NCBI RefSeq assembly: GCF_000427445.1
Contig: NZ_KE386496.1
Span: forward strand, 868,001-932,000
Reading direction: 5' to 3'
DNA from: Methylocapsa acidiphila B2
Lineage (GTDB): Bacteria; Pseudomonadota; Alphaproteobacteria; Rhizobiales; Beijerinckiaceae
DNA: 64,000 nucleotides
Shown here: piece after piece, positions 8,500-17,788 of the stretch
How positions within the stretch are numbered: the first letter of the stretch is position 1
Layout of the letters: each line of letters begins with the position of its first letter
Position numbers and translations under genes: made by a program
Notes under the pieces: model-generated
Databases searched by the model: none
Told to the model about the DNA's origin: nothing
Seen by the model: the letters and a program-made list of their open reading frames with translations, nothing else

Positions 8500-10449
8500 C
8501 TATTCATTGGCGGTCGCTTCGACCTGGAGCTTGGTCAAAAGCGCACCTGGCGCCTGGATCGCAGTCAGGTCCGCGAGGCTCAGGCCCTCGGGGGCCGCCA
8601 CGACCATGTGAAATGTCTTTGGATTCGCGATAAACTGGGCCAGCGCAGCGCTGATCGTTTGCGCCGCTGGTCCATTTTCAAGCAGCATCGGCAGGTAGAC
8701 GCCCGCCGCTCTTGCATAGGTCCGGCGCATATCGGCGATGGATTTATGTTGCCGCTCAGCTTGCGAGACTAGAAGTCTGTCGAAAAAACCTGTGTTTTCA
8801 ATAGATAAGTCGATCTTTTTCACCGTCGCCGCCAAGGCGGCGACGATCGCCGTCGTCCGCTCGGTTGTGAAGAGATCCCGCGACACATTGCTCAAAAGCC
8901 CGGAGAGCCGCAGGCTTCCCATATCGGCGCCTTGAAATGTGATCGTTTCGACGGCGAGGTCGCGGCTCTTCTCATCCCACGCCATCGCGATGTGACTCGA
9001 GAGGTCGAGTTCCGAATAGCCCATAGAGGCGAGAGCCTTTGGCGCGGCGTCGCCGCCTTGATCGAGCCTATAGGTTAAATGCTCGAGCAAAGCGTCGATC
9101 CGCGCAGGAGCCCCATCCGCGTGATAGGCGCCGCGAAATTCCAGCCGGCTAGCAGCGAACTCGCAGCGAGATCCTTCACGCCCCGGCCTCGCATCCGCCA
9201 CGGCCGCGTGGAGGCCGTTCAAAGCCAGCACCTCAAAAGGGGGGGCCGAATCAGGACCGACTGCGCCCACCGCGGTCTCTAGGCTCTTTCCCTGCATTGG
9301 GCCGAGCGCATTCTGCAATCGCGCGACGCCGATCCCTTGAAAAGCCAGCTTTTCGACGCCGATCTTGGCCGCATGCGACGCGAAATCCAAATTCTCGATT
9401 TCCAGCGCTTCGATCCGGCGGTCTCGGAAACCTTTGATCGCAATTTCGCCGATCGAGACACGCGCCGGTCGATCGCCGTCCGCGTTGAATTTCAGATCGC
9501 TGATTTTCAGCTGGTCGATTGCGACCGAATCGAAAAGATCGGCATAAAAAGAAGGGAATGACCTCTCTGCCTCTTGCACCGCATCAGCAGCCGCTCCGGC
9601 GCGGTCCGCGCGCATTGGCCGGCCGCGCACGCCGGCCGCCTTTATCGCACCGGCTCCGATCTCGAAATGAGCGCGCGTGTTTGAAAGATGAAACCCTTCA
9701 ATCTCGGCTTCATCGTAGAGCAGCGACTTGGCTTCCGCCGGATCGGATATCGAGCCGGCCATGATCCGCGCCGCGAGGACGAGATCGACGGCTTTCGCGA
9801 TCATGCGTCCATAGGCGCCCTCGGATTCACCGAGTTCCGCGCCGTTGATCGAAAAGCTCGCGCCCTCGACGGTTACGGCGGCCGCCTTGCCTCGGACGAC
9901 GTCCTTCAGCAAAATGTCGCGATAGGTCGTTGTTTGCTCGATGGAGGCGAACTTCGTCGAGGCGATAAGCTCGGGAATCGCGACAGTCGCCGCCGAGAGG
10001 CCGGCGAGCCTATCGGCGAACGGCGTCGAGCTTTGAGGATCAAAAATCAGCGCCAATTCACCGGCGGAGTTGGACGCGCCGGCGAGATCGATGCGGCGGA
10101 TCTTGAAGCTCTCGAACGCCGTGTCGATCGCGACATTCTCGAGGCTCAGAGACCCAGAGGCATCGAGCGCCCAGGCCGAGCCACCCAAAAACGAATTCTT
10201 GGCGTCAGGACTGAGCCGAACAGATCCGATGCGAACCGACGCGCCGGCCATCGTCCATTTGAGGCCGCGCAGGAGCAGAGCGCCAGACTCGACGCTGACC
10301 TGATCTGCCGTGGGTGACTTGCCGAGCGCCCCGACGCGGTCGAATGCGGCGCGGACCACCCGGTCGGCAAGAATATCGACCGAACCGATCGCTCCGGCGG
10401 CCGCAACGCAAAGACAGGCTCCGACGCGGGCGACGGTCTTCCAGCGCAT
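8500..10449 (-). CDS. Large exported protein of unknown function (649 aa)
   Basis: A 649-residue protein with a typical signal peptide (MRWKTVARVGACLCVAAAGA, cleavage probably near residue 28). The mature part alternates short beta-rich phrases such as LLLRGLKWTMAGASVRIGSV, LENVAIDTAFESFKIRRIDL and AIDQLKISDLKF, each of the form 'xIxxLxIxxLxF'. This repetitive strand pattern resembles AsmA/DUF-type bridge or beta-helical periplasmic proteins, but I recognise no specific family. Only one cysteine remains after the predicted cleavage site and there is no second membrane segment. It is transcribed alone; divergent from nothing close, with erpA further upstream on the same strand. Confidence 0.7.
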   Translation of the reverse strand: MRWKTVARVGACLCVAAAGAIGSVDILADRVVRAAFDRVGALGKSPTADQVSVESGALLLRGLKWTMAGASVRIGSVRLSPDAKNSFLGGSAWALDASGSLSLENVAIDTAFESFKIRRIDLAGASNSAGELALIFDPQSSTPFADRLAGLSAATVAIPELIASTKFASIEQTTTYRDILLKDVVRGKAAAVTVEGASFSINGAELGESEGAYGRMIAKAVDLVLAARIMAGSISDPAEAKSLLYDEAEIEGFHLSNTRAHFEIGAGAIKAAGVRGRPMRADRAGAAADAVQEAERSFPSFYADLFDSVAIDQLKISDLKFNADGDRPARVSIGEIAIKGFRDRRIEALEIENLDFASHAAKIGVEKLAFQGIGVARLQNALGPMQGKSLETAVGAVGPDSAPPFEVLALNGLHAAVADARPGREGSRCEFAASRLEFRGAYHADGAPARIDALLEHLTYRLDQGGDAAPKALASMGYSELDLSSHIAMAWDEKSRDLAVETITFQGADMGSLRLSGLLSNVSRDLFTTERTTAIVAALAATVKKIDLSIENTGFFDRLLVSQAERQHKSIADMRRTYARAAGVYLPMLLENGPAAQTISAALAQFIANPKTFHMVVAAPEGLSLADLTAIQAPGALLTKLQVEATANE

Positions 10450-10717
10450 CGAACCTCTCGCGGGCCGAAGGAGGCGACGGAATGTCGCTAGATTAGCATT
10501 GATAACATATCATAGCACAAAGCGGCGCTGGTCTCGCTCCGTCCCGCGCTGTGTGGAATGAGTTCTCATCAGCGCCACCGTCACGTCAGCTTTGCGACGT
10601 GGAACTCACGAGCCGCAATATCCATCATGCGGGCTCTCAGCCTGCGACTGGCGTGGACCTAGGAAAAGAGCTAGCGACCGAGTCCCGCCGCTAGCAAAGC
10701 TGGGCGTTGGGAAGGGC

Positions 10718-11062
10718 CTAGACTGCGAAGCTCGAGCCGCAGCCGCAGGAGGCGGTGGCGGCAGGATTGCTGATCTTGAACATCCGGCCCATCAGATCGT
10801 CGATGAAGTCGATCCGGCAACCACGCAGATATTCAAGCGAAATCTGATCGACCAGGACAGTTGCGCCCTCCCGCTCCAGTACGAGATCGTCCTCGGCGCG
10901 TTCGGTCGTGACGTTATACGTATAAGTAAAGCCGGAGCAGCCTCCGCCATCGACCCCGACACGCAGACACGAGCCTTCTGGCTCTGTTTTCAAGATCTCG
11001 GCCACCCGGCGGGCGGCGGCGACGGTCAGTTCGACAGGGGCTTCGAGGGCGACTTCAGTCAT
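10718..11062 (-). CDS. erpA: A-type iron-sulfur cluster carrier (ErpA/IscA family)
   Basis: A 114-residue A-type carrier that passes Fe-S clusters to client apoproteins. The three ligand cysteines are visible: Cys42 in GGGCSGFTY and Cys106/Cys108 in SCGCGSSF. The ATG at 11062 is preferred; an extension to 11104 adds 14 residues outside the family. The location just upstream of, and divergent from, dgt is a conserved alphaproteobacterial arrangement for the ErpA-type member. The clients may include lipoyl synthase LipA, also encoded in this window, though that is only inference. Confidence 0.9.
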   Translation of the reverse strand: MTEVALEAPVELTVAAARRVAEILKTEPEGSCLRVGVDGGGCSGFTYTYNVTTERAEDDLVLEREGATVLVDQISLEYLRGCRIDFIDDLMGRMFKISNPAATASCGCGSSFAV

Positions 11063-11204
11063 ATTGAAAACCTCTGCTGGATATTTGCCCAGATTAGCAA
11101 GCAAAACTCATGCTAAAGATGGGGGCGCTTGCCTGGATATTGAATAGGGAACATATGACGCGGGCCCGGCGACCACAATAAGCCGGAAAAAGGAATCGGA
11201 ATTC

Positions 11205-12422
11205 ATGCCGGCTTTTGAGTTTTTGCCTAAGCGCGCGCCCTATGCCGCGGACGCCACGCAAACGCGCGGCCGGCAGATCGTCGAGCCGAGTTCGCCGACC
11301 CGAACGGAATTCCAGCGCGATCGCGACCGAATCATCCATTCAACCGCCTTCCGCAGGCTCGCCCACAAGACGCAGGTTTTCGTCCCGCATGGAGGCGATC
11401 ACTTTCGCACGCGGCTCACCCATTCGATCGAGGTTGGCCAGATCGCCCGCGCCCTCGCCCGCGCCCTCGGCCTCGACGACGATCTGGCCGAGGCGCTGGC
11501 TCTCGCGCATGATCTCGGCCATACGCCCTTCGGACACACTGGCGAGGACGTTCTCGACGAGCTGATGGGTCCTTATGGAGGATTCGATCACAATGCGCAG
11601 GCGCTGCGGATCGTGACAAAGCTGGAAAGGCGCTATGCGACTTTCGACGGGCTCAATTTGACCTGGGAAACCTTGGAGGGGCTCGTCAAGCATAATGGGC
11701 CGCTCTTAGGGCCAAATGGCGATCCGCTCGGACGCTACGCCAAGCGCGGGCTTCCCGTGGCGATCCTCGAATTCGACGCCGTTCAGCCGCTCGATCTTTC
11801 GCATCATTCAAGCGCCGAGGCGCAGGCGGCGGGCCTCGCCGACGACATTGCCTATAATGCGCATGACATTGACGATGGCCTGCGCGCCGGATTGATCGAT
11901 TTTTCGCAAATCGCCGAGGTCGATTTCCTTCGTGATATCGGAAGTGAAATCGAATCGCTTCATCCAGGATTGGAGCCCGCCCGCGTCGTTCACGAGATCG
12001 TCCGCCGCCTCATCACCCATTTCATCGAGGATGCGATCGAAGAGAGCCGGCGGCGCATCGCGGCGACCGGCGTCGCCGGCGCATCGGACGTCCGCGCCCA
12101 AAGTCTGCCCGTGATCGGATTTTCGCAGGCGACGACAAGCGTCGATCGGATGATCAAAAGCTTCCTCTACAAAAACATGTATCGGCACCATCGCCTGACC
12201 CGCATTCGCGATCAGGCGGCGGAAGTTATCAGAAACCTGTTTCCGAGATTTTTCGAGACGCCGCATTTGATGCCCGAGGAATGGGCCGAGGCGGCGGCGA
12301 GGATCGGCCCTGAGGAGGCACGACGCGCGCGTCTCGTCTGCGATTATATTGCAGGCATGACCGATCGTTATGCCGTCGCCGAACATCGCAGGCTTTTTGA
12401 CCAGGCGCCCGATTTGCGTTAG
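11205..12422 (+). CDS. dgt: dGTP triphosphohydrolase-like protein (HD domain)
   Basis: A 405-residue HD-domain dNTP triphosphohydrolase, which cleaves deoxynucleoside triphosphates into nucleoside and tripolyphosphate. The metal-binding motif is complete: His73 in [10 protein letters not shown] and His102-Asp103 in [11 protein letters not shown], with a later Asp in [14 protein letters not shown]. The N-terminal [20 protein letters not shown] is characteristic of the short Dgt-like subfamily. The start is ATG 11205. It precedes argS in the order dgt-argS-SPOR-scpA-scpB, well known in this bacterial order. Confidence 0.93.
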   Translation: MPAFEFLPKRAPYAADATQTRGRQIVEPSSPTRTEFQRDRDRIIHSTAFRRLAHKTQVFVPHGGDHFRTRLTHSIEVGQIARALARALGLDDDLAEALALAHDLGHTPFGHTGEDVLDELMGPYGGFDHNAQALRIVTKLERRYATFDGLNLTWETLEGLVKHNGPLLGPNGDPLGRYAKRGLPVAILEFDAVQPLDLSHHSSAEAQAAGLADDIAYNAHDIDDGLRAGLIDFSQIAEVDFLRDIGSEIESLHPGLEPARVVHEIVRRLITHFIEDAIEESRRRIAATGVAGASDVRAQSLPVIGFSQATTSVDRMIKSFLYKNMYRHHRLTRIRDQAAEVIRNLFPRFFETPHLMPEEWAEAAARIGPEEARRARLVCDYIAGMTDRYAVAEHRRLFDQAPDLR

Positions 12423-12469
12423 AGCGCGCCAGCAACGCCGGAGCTTGAAATTTCAATTCAAAGATACGC

Positions 12470-12502
12470 TATAACACTTTGATCAAGATATTTTTTTATC
12501 TT
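12470..12502 (+). promoter_or_regulatory. AT-rich leader before argS with -10-like box and inverted repeat
   Basis: TATAAC (12470-12475) resembles a -10 element; TTGAAA at 12445 is 19 bases upstream, longer than ideal. Just after it, AAGATA (12485-12490) and TATCTT (12497-12502) form an inverted repeat around six T. TTGAAATTTCAA (12445-12456) is also a perfect palindrome. Confidence 0.35.
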
Positions 12503-12536
12503 AGCTAAAGCTGCTCGTCATGCAGAGTTGGACCAA

Positions 12537-14309
12537 ATGAACCTGTTCGCCGAGTTTCACGACCGCATCGCGGAAATCTTGCAAAGGATCGTCGCCAGCG
12601 GCCGTTTGCCGAAGGATCTCGATCTAAGCCGCTTCGTGGTCGAGCCGCCGCGCGACCCCTCGCATGGCGATCTCGCTTCCAACGCGGCAATGGTCTATGC
12701 GAAGGAGGCCAAAGCCTTTTTCTTCAATCCGCGCCAACTCGCCGTTGAGGTCGCCGTCGCACTCGCGGAGGATCCCGATGTCGCGGAAGCGGAAGTGGCC
12801 GGGCCCGGCTTCATCAATATTCGGGTCAGGCCTCATGTCTTCACGCGCGTCTTGCAGGCCGCGCTAGATCAGGGCCCGCGTTTCGGCAAGCCGGCCGGCG
12901 GCGGCGCCCTGAAAGTCAATGTCGAATATGTCTCGGCGAACCCGACTGGCCCCATGCATGTTGGCCATGGCCGCGGCGCGGTCTTTGGCGACGCGCTCGC
13001 CAATTTGCTCGAATTCGCCGGCAACTGCGTGACGCGCGAATATTATATCAATGACGCCGGCGCCCAGGTCGACGTGCTCGCCCGCTCCGCTCATTTGCGT
13101 TATCGCGAGGCGTTGGGCCAGACGATTGGAGCGATCCCTGAAGGCCTCTATCCCGGTGACTATCTGAAGAGCGTCGGCGCGGCTCTCGCGGAAAAATATG
13201 GCGACCGGCTCGCCGCCTCTCCCGAAAGCAAATGGCTGGAGGACGTCCGCGCGACGGCGATCGACGCCATGATGGGGATGATCCAAGACGATCTCGCGGC
13301 GCTCAACATCGCGCATGAAGTATTTTTTTCGGAGCGCTCGCTGACCCGAGGTCCGGACGGCGACCAAGTCGCTGCCGCAATCGCCGAACTGCGGCGGCGC
13401 GGTCTCGTCTATGAGGGACGCCTCGCGCCGCCCAAGGGGCAGGCGATCGAGGATTGGGAGGATCGCGAGCAGGTCTTGTTCAGGTCGACTTCTTTCGGCG
13501 ACGACGTCGATCGGCCGCTTCTGAAATCGGACGGCGCCTATACCTATTTTGCATCCGACATCGCCTATCACAAAGCCAAAATCGATCGCGGTTACGCCGT
13601 CCTCATCGATATTTGGGGCGCCGATCATGGCGGCTATGTGAAACGCATGCATGCCGCGGTCGACGCCTTGTCAGATGGGGGCGTCAGTCTCGACGTGAAA
13701 CTTTGTCAGCTCGTCAAATTAATGCGTCGCGGCGAGCCGGTGAAAATGTCCAAACGCTCGGGCGATTTCGTCACTTTGCGCGAGGTCGTCGACGAAGTCG
13801 GCGTCGACGCCGTGCGCTTCATCATGCTTTTTCGCAAGAACGATGCGCCGTTGGAATTCGATCTTGCAAAAGTCATCGAGCAGTCAAAGGACAATCCGGT
13901 CTTCTATGTCCAATATGCCCATGCGCGAGCGAAATCGGCTTTGCGCCAGGGACTTGCGATAATTCCCGGACTCGATCTGTCAGCCGGCGCGCTCGGCAGG
14001 GCGGATCTCGGCCTTTTGATCGATCCGGGCGAACAAGAATTGATCCGGCTCATCGCGCAATTTCCGCGCGTTATCGAGGCGGCTGCTCATGCGCATGAGC
14101 CGCATAGAATCGCCTTCTATCTGCATGATCTGGCGTCAAGCTTGCATTCGCACTGGACTCGCGGCAAAGATCGACCACAATTACGATTTCTTAATGAAGA
14201 ACAGCCAGATCTTACGGTTGCAAGGCTAGCTTTAGTAAGTGCTTTGGCGACGGTCCTTGAGTCTGGGCTTGGCGTTTTGGGAGTCGGCGCCCCAGACGAA
14301 ATGCGATAG
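12537..14309 (+). CDS. argS: Arginyl-tRNA synthetase
   Basis: A 590-residue class I arginyl-tRNA synthetase, charging tRNA-Arg in the cytoplasm. The N-terminal additional domain is followed by the signature [13 protein letters not shown] (HVGH at residues 141-144 is the HIGH motif). The second signature [12 protein letters not shown] corresponds to KMSKS. The C-terminal anticodon-binding DALR-type helices end in [23 protein letters not shown] 12537 is used rather than an upstream TTG at 12528. Length is normal. The SPOR-domain gene follows after 233 bases. Confidence 0.96.
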   Translation: MNLFAEFHDRIAEILQRIVASGRLPKDLDLSRFVVEPPRDPSHGDLASNAAMVYAKEAKAFFFNPRQLAVEVAVALAEDPDVAEAEVAGPGFINIRVRPHVFTRVLQAALDQGPRFGKPAGGGALKVNVEYVSANPTGPMHVGHGRGAVFGDALANLLEFAGNCVTREYYINDAGAQVDVLARSAHLRYREALGQTIGAIPEGLYPGDYLKSVGAALAEKYGDRLAASPESKWLEDVRATAIDAMMGMIQDDLAALNIAHEVFFSERSLTRGPDGDQVAAAIAELRRRGLVYEGRLAPPKGQAIEDWEDREQVLFRSTSFGDDVDRPLLKSDGAYTYFASDIAYHKAKIDRGYAVLIDIWGADHGGYVKRMHAAVDALSDGGVSLDVKLCQLVKLMRRGEPVKMSKRSGDFVTLREVVDEVGVDAVRFIMLFRKNDAPLEFDLAKVIEQSKDNPVFYVQYAHARAKSALRQGLAIIPGLDLSAGALGRADLGLLIDPGEQELIRLIAQFPRVIEAAAHAHEPHRIAFYLHDLASSLHSHWTRGKDRPQLRFLNEEQPDLTVARLALVSALATVLESGLGVLGVGAPDEMR

Positions 14310-14542
14310 TTTAGATCGTTTCACGTTTTTGATTGGACTGTTCTTGATTGGTGCGCGCCGAGAGCTGAACTCGCGGCGCGGAGAGGCCAGAGGCTTGCCG
14401 GCGCTGGAGTTCGCCGGCGAGGAGTAGCGTCCGCAATGCGCGTCGACCCTATGGGCGAAGCCGACAGCGGGCTCCACAATCGCGGCGACGTCGAGAGCGG
14501 CGAACCGGCCCGAGACGCCAAAGCGGCAGGAGGTAGAAGAAC

Positions 14543-16018
14543 ATGCGCGAGCCTGTTGCGAAACGGCGTCCCTTGATCGATTTAGAGGAATTTGAACGAC
14601 GCTTGCGCCAACCGAAGGCGGTTGAGCGGCATGGCGATGATCCGCTTGTCGAGCTCGCGCGCCTTTCCGGCGGGCGGGAAGACCCATTCAAATCCGTGTT
14701 CGAGCCGCCGCCACATCAGGGGGAGAAGCTCTGGGACCAGGGTGAATTCCCGGACCTTCATTCTCGAGAGGCTCATCTGCAGGACGCCCATTTTCACGAC
14801 CAGCATTTTCAGGACGCCGACCCGCAGGACTCGCATCTGAGGGGGCATTTCGACCTGCATGATGCGCAGGCGAGCGATGATTTCGCGGCGATAGAAGCGG
14901 GCTTGCTCGGGGCGCGCCGCCAGGATCCTCAGTCGATTTTCTCGGAGCGCGACACGCTCGACGCCTTCAGCCAGAAGGATTTCAATGAGACGCATTGGGC
15001 GGACGAGGGCCGCCAAGGCGCGCATGGGCGCGACGGCGGCGACGACGAAATCCGCTCCAAAAAGCCGCTTTATCTCATGGCGGGCATTATCGTCGTCGGC
15101 ATCGTCGGCATCGGCGCCAGTTTCGCGTTCAAAGGCAGCGTCTCCGGTCCACGGGAAATCGCGACCATCCGAGCGGCGGACGGGCCGGTGAAGATTCAGC
15201 CTGAGGCCAACGCGACCGCTGACGCCCCGGCTCAGGATGCGTCCATCCTGAACAGAAATTCGCAACCGATGCCGGTTTCTCTCGCGAATAACGTCGAGCA
15301 GCCGGTTGATCTTTCGAAGGCCGATAAGGATCCATATGGCGCGAATGCGGGCGGGCGGGGGCGCTCCGACGACGGAGCGATGGTTGGGGCGGCCAGCGTG
15401 CCGGTTCCGCCGCCGCCGGAGCCGACTCAACCGCGGGCTCAGGCGCAACGTGAGCCGCTCAGCATAACCAGCTTGATCGAGCCCAAAAAGGTTAGAACCG
15501 TCTCCGTCCGGCCCGACCTAACGATTTTGCCAAATGACAAGCCGCCGCCATCTGCGGTAGCGCGCGCGCCGCAGGCAGACCAACGCGCCGCAGGGGACGC
15601 AAGCCGAGTCGCAACGCCCAAGTCCACCGCCCGCGTCGCCACGACGCCCAAACCTGCTGCGGCCGCCGAATCGGGCCAGCGAGCGTCGAGCGCCGGGGCG
15701 AATGCAGCACCGGTCCAAGTGGCCGAGGCCACCCCAGGAGCCGCGCCGTCCAAGGCGGCTCAGACGGCGGCCGCTGGAGCCTTTGCGGTGCAATTGGCGG
15801 CGCCCGAATCAGAGCAAGAAGCGCGCGATATCCAGACTCGTCTGATGAAGAAGCTCGGCAGTCAATTGGCGGGATTCCATCCGGCGATTCGCAAGGCGGC
15901 TGTCGGGGCCAAGACCGTCTATCGCGTCCGCGTCCCGAACTTGTCGCATGAAGAAGCCGTGGCGCTCTGCCAAAAGATCCAGGGTGGTGGCGGCGCCTGC
16001 TTCGTCGCCAAGAATTGA
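14543..16018 (+). CDS. SPOR-domain membrane protein with His/Asp-rich N-terminal region
   Basis: A 491-residue single-pass inner-membrane protein with a C-terminal SPOR domain (about residues 410-491), which binds denuded peptidoglycan at division sites. Residues 176-196 (LYLMAGIIVVGIVGIGASFA) are the membrane helix, placing the first 170 residues in the cytoplasm. Residues 72-106 are unusually rich in His and Asp (HLQDAHFHDQHFQDADPQDS) in short degenerate repeats. The periplasmic linker 200-405 is Ala/Pro-rich and probably disordered. GGAGG lies 9 bases before the ATG. It is in the usual argS-SPOR-scpA context but the expected nagZ does not follow. Confidence 0.82.
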   Translation: MREPVAKRRPLIDLEEFERRLRQPKAVERHGDDPLVELARLSGGREDPFKSVFEPPPHQGEKLWDQGEFPDLHSREAHLQDAHFHDQHFQDADPQDSHLRGHFDLHDAQASDDFAAIEAGLLGARRQDPQSIFSERDTLDAFSQKDFNETHWADEGRQGAHGRDGGDDEIRSKKPLYLMAGIIVVGIVGIGASFAFKGSVSGPREIATIRAADGPVKIQPEANATADAPAQDASILNRNSQPMPVSLANNVEQPVDLSKADKDPYGANAGGRGRSDDGAMVGAASVPVPPPPEPTQPRAQAQREPLSITSLIEPKKVRTVSVRPDLTILPNDKPPPSAVARAPQADQRAAGDASRVATPKSTARVATTPKPAAAAESGQRASSAGANAAPVQVAEATPGAAPSKAAQTAAAGAFAVQLAAPESEQEARDIQTRLMKKLGSQLAGFHPAIRKAAVGAKTVYRVRVPNLSHEEAVALCQKIQGGGGACFVAKN

Positions 16019-16112
16019 AGCGATCGCCGGAGCGCACGGCCGCGTGGCTTCGACTTAGCGACAAGCTTGTGGAAAGGCGGGTGGAGCGCGCGAGCCGTGT
16101 TGCGACGCCCGC

Positions 16113-16970
16113 GTGAACCCGTCAAAGTCTCGACGCCGGGAGTTTTTCCGGCGGGGAGCACGTCCGTTGGACTCAGAGTTCGAGCAAAATATCGATCAAG
16201 GGAGGGCCGACGCCTCCTTTGTAGTCGATGTCGAAGGCTTCGAAGGGCCTTTGGACCTTCTGCTCGATCTCGCGCGGCGACAGAAGGTCGATCTTCAGAA
16301 AATTTCGGTTCTGGCCCTAGCCGAGCAATATCTCGAATTCGTCGAGGCCGCCCGCAGCCTTCGGCTCGAACTCGCCGCCGATTATCTCGTCATGGCGGCT
16401 TGGCTGGCTTATCTGAAATCTCGCCTGCTTTTACCGCGCGTTGAAAAAGGTTCGGAGCCTCCGGCGGAAGAGCTCGCCGAAGCCTTGCAGATGCGGCTGC
16501 GTCGGCTCGAAGCGATCCGCGCCGCCGCCGATGCGCTGATGAACCGGCCTCGCCTCGGGCGCGACGTCTTCGCGCGCGGGCGGCCGGAATCGATTGATGA
16601 ACCAGCCGCGCCGCTATGGCGGGCGAGCATTTTCGATCTTCTGACGGCCTATGCGCAGCGGCGCCAGAAACATGCTTTGACGCGTGTGACAGTCAGGCAA
16701 CGCTTCGTTTGGTCGCTCGCTCAGGCGCGTGGCGAAATGGAGAAACTGGCCGGCATGGCCCTGGATTGGACCGCGCTCGATCAATTTCTTTTGGACTATT
16801 GCGCGACGCCCGAGATTCGCAGGACGGTGCGGGCGTCCACTCTGTCGGCTTCACTCGAAATGGCGCGCGAGGGCGTCATTCTGATCCGTCAAGACGAGGC
16901 CTTCGCGCCGCTTTGGGTCAAACGTAAAGGGCCGGCTTCAGAACAGTATCCGGCCGCTGTCGGCGACTAA
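16113..16970 (+). CDS. scpA: Segregation and condensation protein A
   Basis: A 285-residue kleisin that bridges the SMC heads together with ScpB to compact and segregate the chromosome. The N-terminal signature VVDVEGFEGPLDLLLDLARR is clear, followed by ISVLALAEQYLEFVEAAR and LAADYLVMAAWLAYLKSRLL. The C-terminal winged-helix region is present. The frame opens at GTG 16113; TTG 16167 would give a shorter and perhaps more natural N-terminus, as residues 1-18 are Arg-rich without conservation. scpB follows 12 bases later. Confidence 0.92.
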   Translation: MNPSKSRRREFFRRGARPLDSEFEQNIDQGRADASFVVDVEGFEGPLDLLLDLARRQKVDLQKISVLALAEQYLEFVEAARSLRLELAADYLVMAAWLAYLKSRLLLPRVEKGSEPPAEELAEALQMRLRRLEAIRAAADALMNRPRLGRDVFARGRPESIDEPAAPLWRASIFDLLTAYAQRRQKHALTRVTVRQRFVWSLAQARGEMEKLAGMALDWTALDQFLLDYCATPEIRRTVRASTLSASLEMAREGVILIRQDEAFAPLWVKRKGPASEQYPAAVGD

Positions 16971-16982
16971 AAGAGGGGAACC

Positions 16983-17777
16983 ATGGTGGCGGAAATCGCC
17001 AGACTTTTTCCAAGCGGCCAAGGCGAGGCCCTTGCTCTCGTCGCGCCTAAAGAGCGCGACGCGGCTTTGGCTGAAGCTATTCGGATTGCCGAGGCGCTTT
17101 TGTTCGCAGCTTCGGAGCCGCTCTCGGAGGGAGACATCGAGAAGCGCATGCCACGCGGCGTGTCCGTGTCAGCCGCTCTTGTGGAACTGCAAGCGGATTA
17201 CAGCGCTCGCGGCGTGAACCTCGCGCGCGTCGGCGGCAAATGGATGTTTCGCACGGCGGCGGATCTCGCTTGGCTCCTAGCGGCAGGCGAGGGCGAGCCG
17301 AAGAAACTCTCTCGGGCCGCGCTCGAGACGCTGGCGATCGTCGCCTATCATCAGCCGGTGACGCGGGCCGAGATCGAGGATATTCGCGGCGTCGCCATTT
17401 CAAAAGGGACGCTCGACGTTCTGCTCGAGACTGGTTGGGTTCGTCTGCGCGGCAGACGGCGCGCGCCGGGCAGACCAATCACCTATGGCACGACCCAGGG
17501 CTTTCTCGTCCAATTCGGGCTCGACGCCATCACCGATCTTCCGGGGCTCGAGGAACTGAAAGGGGCGGGGCTTTTCGACGGTCGTCTGCCGACGGATTTG
17601 CGCATTCCTCAACCATCGGATGCTGAGGAGCTCGCGGCGGACGAGGATCCGCTGACCGACGAGCCGGCCGATGCTCCAGCCGCTGCGCTTTCGACGACGT
17701 TGGAGGCCTCCGAGGCGGCCGCGCCAGCTGACGATGCTGCGCTTTCGTCAGACGAGGATCAGCCCTCGGATGGGTGA
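16983..17777 (+). CDS. scpB: Segregation and condensation protein B
   Basis: A 264-residue ScpB, a dimer of tandem winged helices that binds ScpA. Family blocks visible are EALLFAASEPLSEGDIEKRM, then FRTAADLAWLL, RAALETLAIVAYHQPVTRAE and IEDIRGVAISKGTLDVLLET. The last 60 residues are an acidic Asp/Glu/Ala tail beyond the core, common in alphaproteobacteria. GAGGGG is close before the ATG at 16983. It is translationally linked to scpA. The tatABC genes that often come next are absent; the next gene is on the opposite strand. Confidence 0.93.
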   Translation: MVAEIARLFPSGQGEALALVAPKERDAALAEAIRIAEALLFAASEPLSEGDIEKRMPRGVSVSAALVELQADYSARGVNLARVGGKWMFRTAADLAWLLAAGEGEPKKLSRAALETLAIVAYHQPVTRAEIEDIRGVAISKGTLDVLLETGWVRLRGRRRAPGRPITYGTTQGFLVQFGLDAITDLPGLEELKGAGLFDGRLPTDLRIPQPSDAEELAADEDPLTDEPADAPAAALSTTLEASEAAAPADDAALSSDEDQPSDG

Positions 17778-17788
17778 CGATCCCGCAA

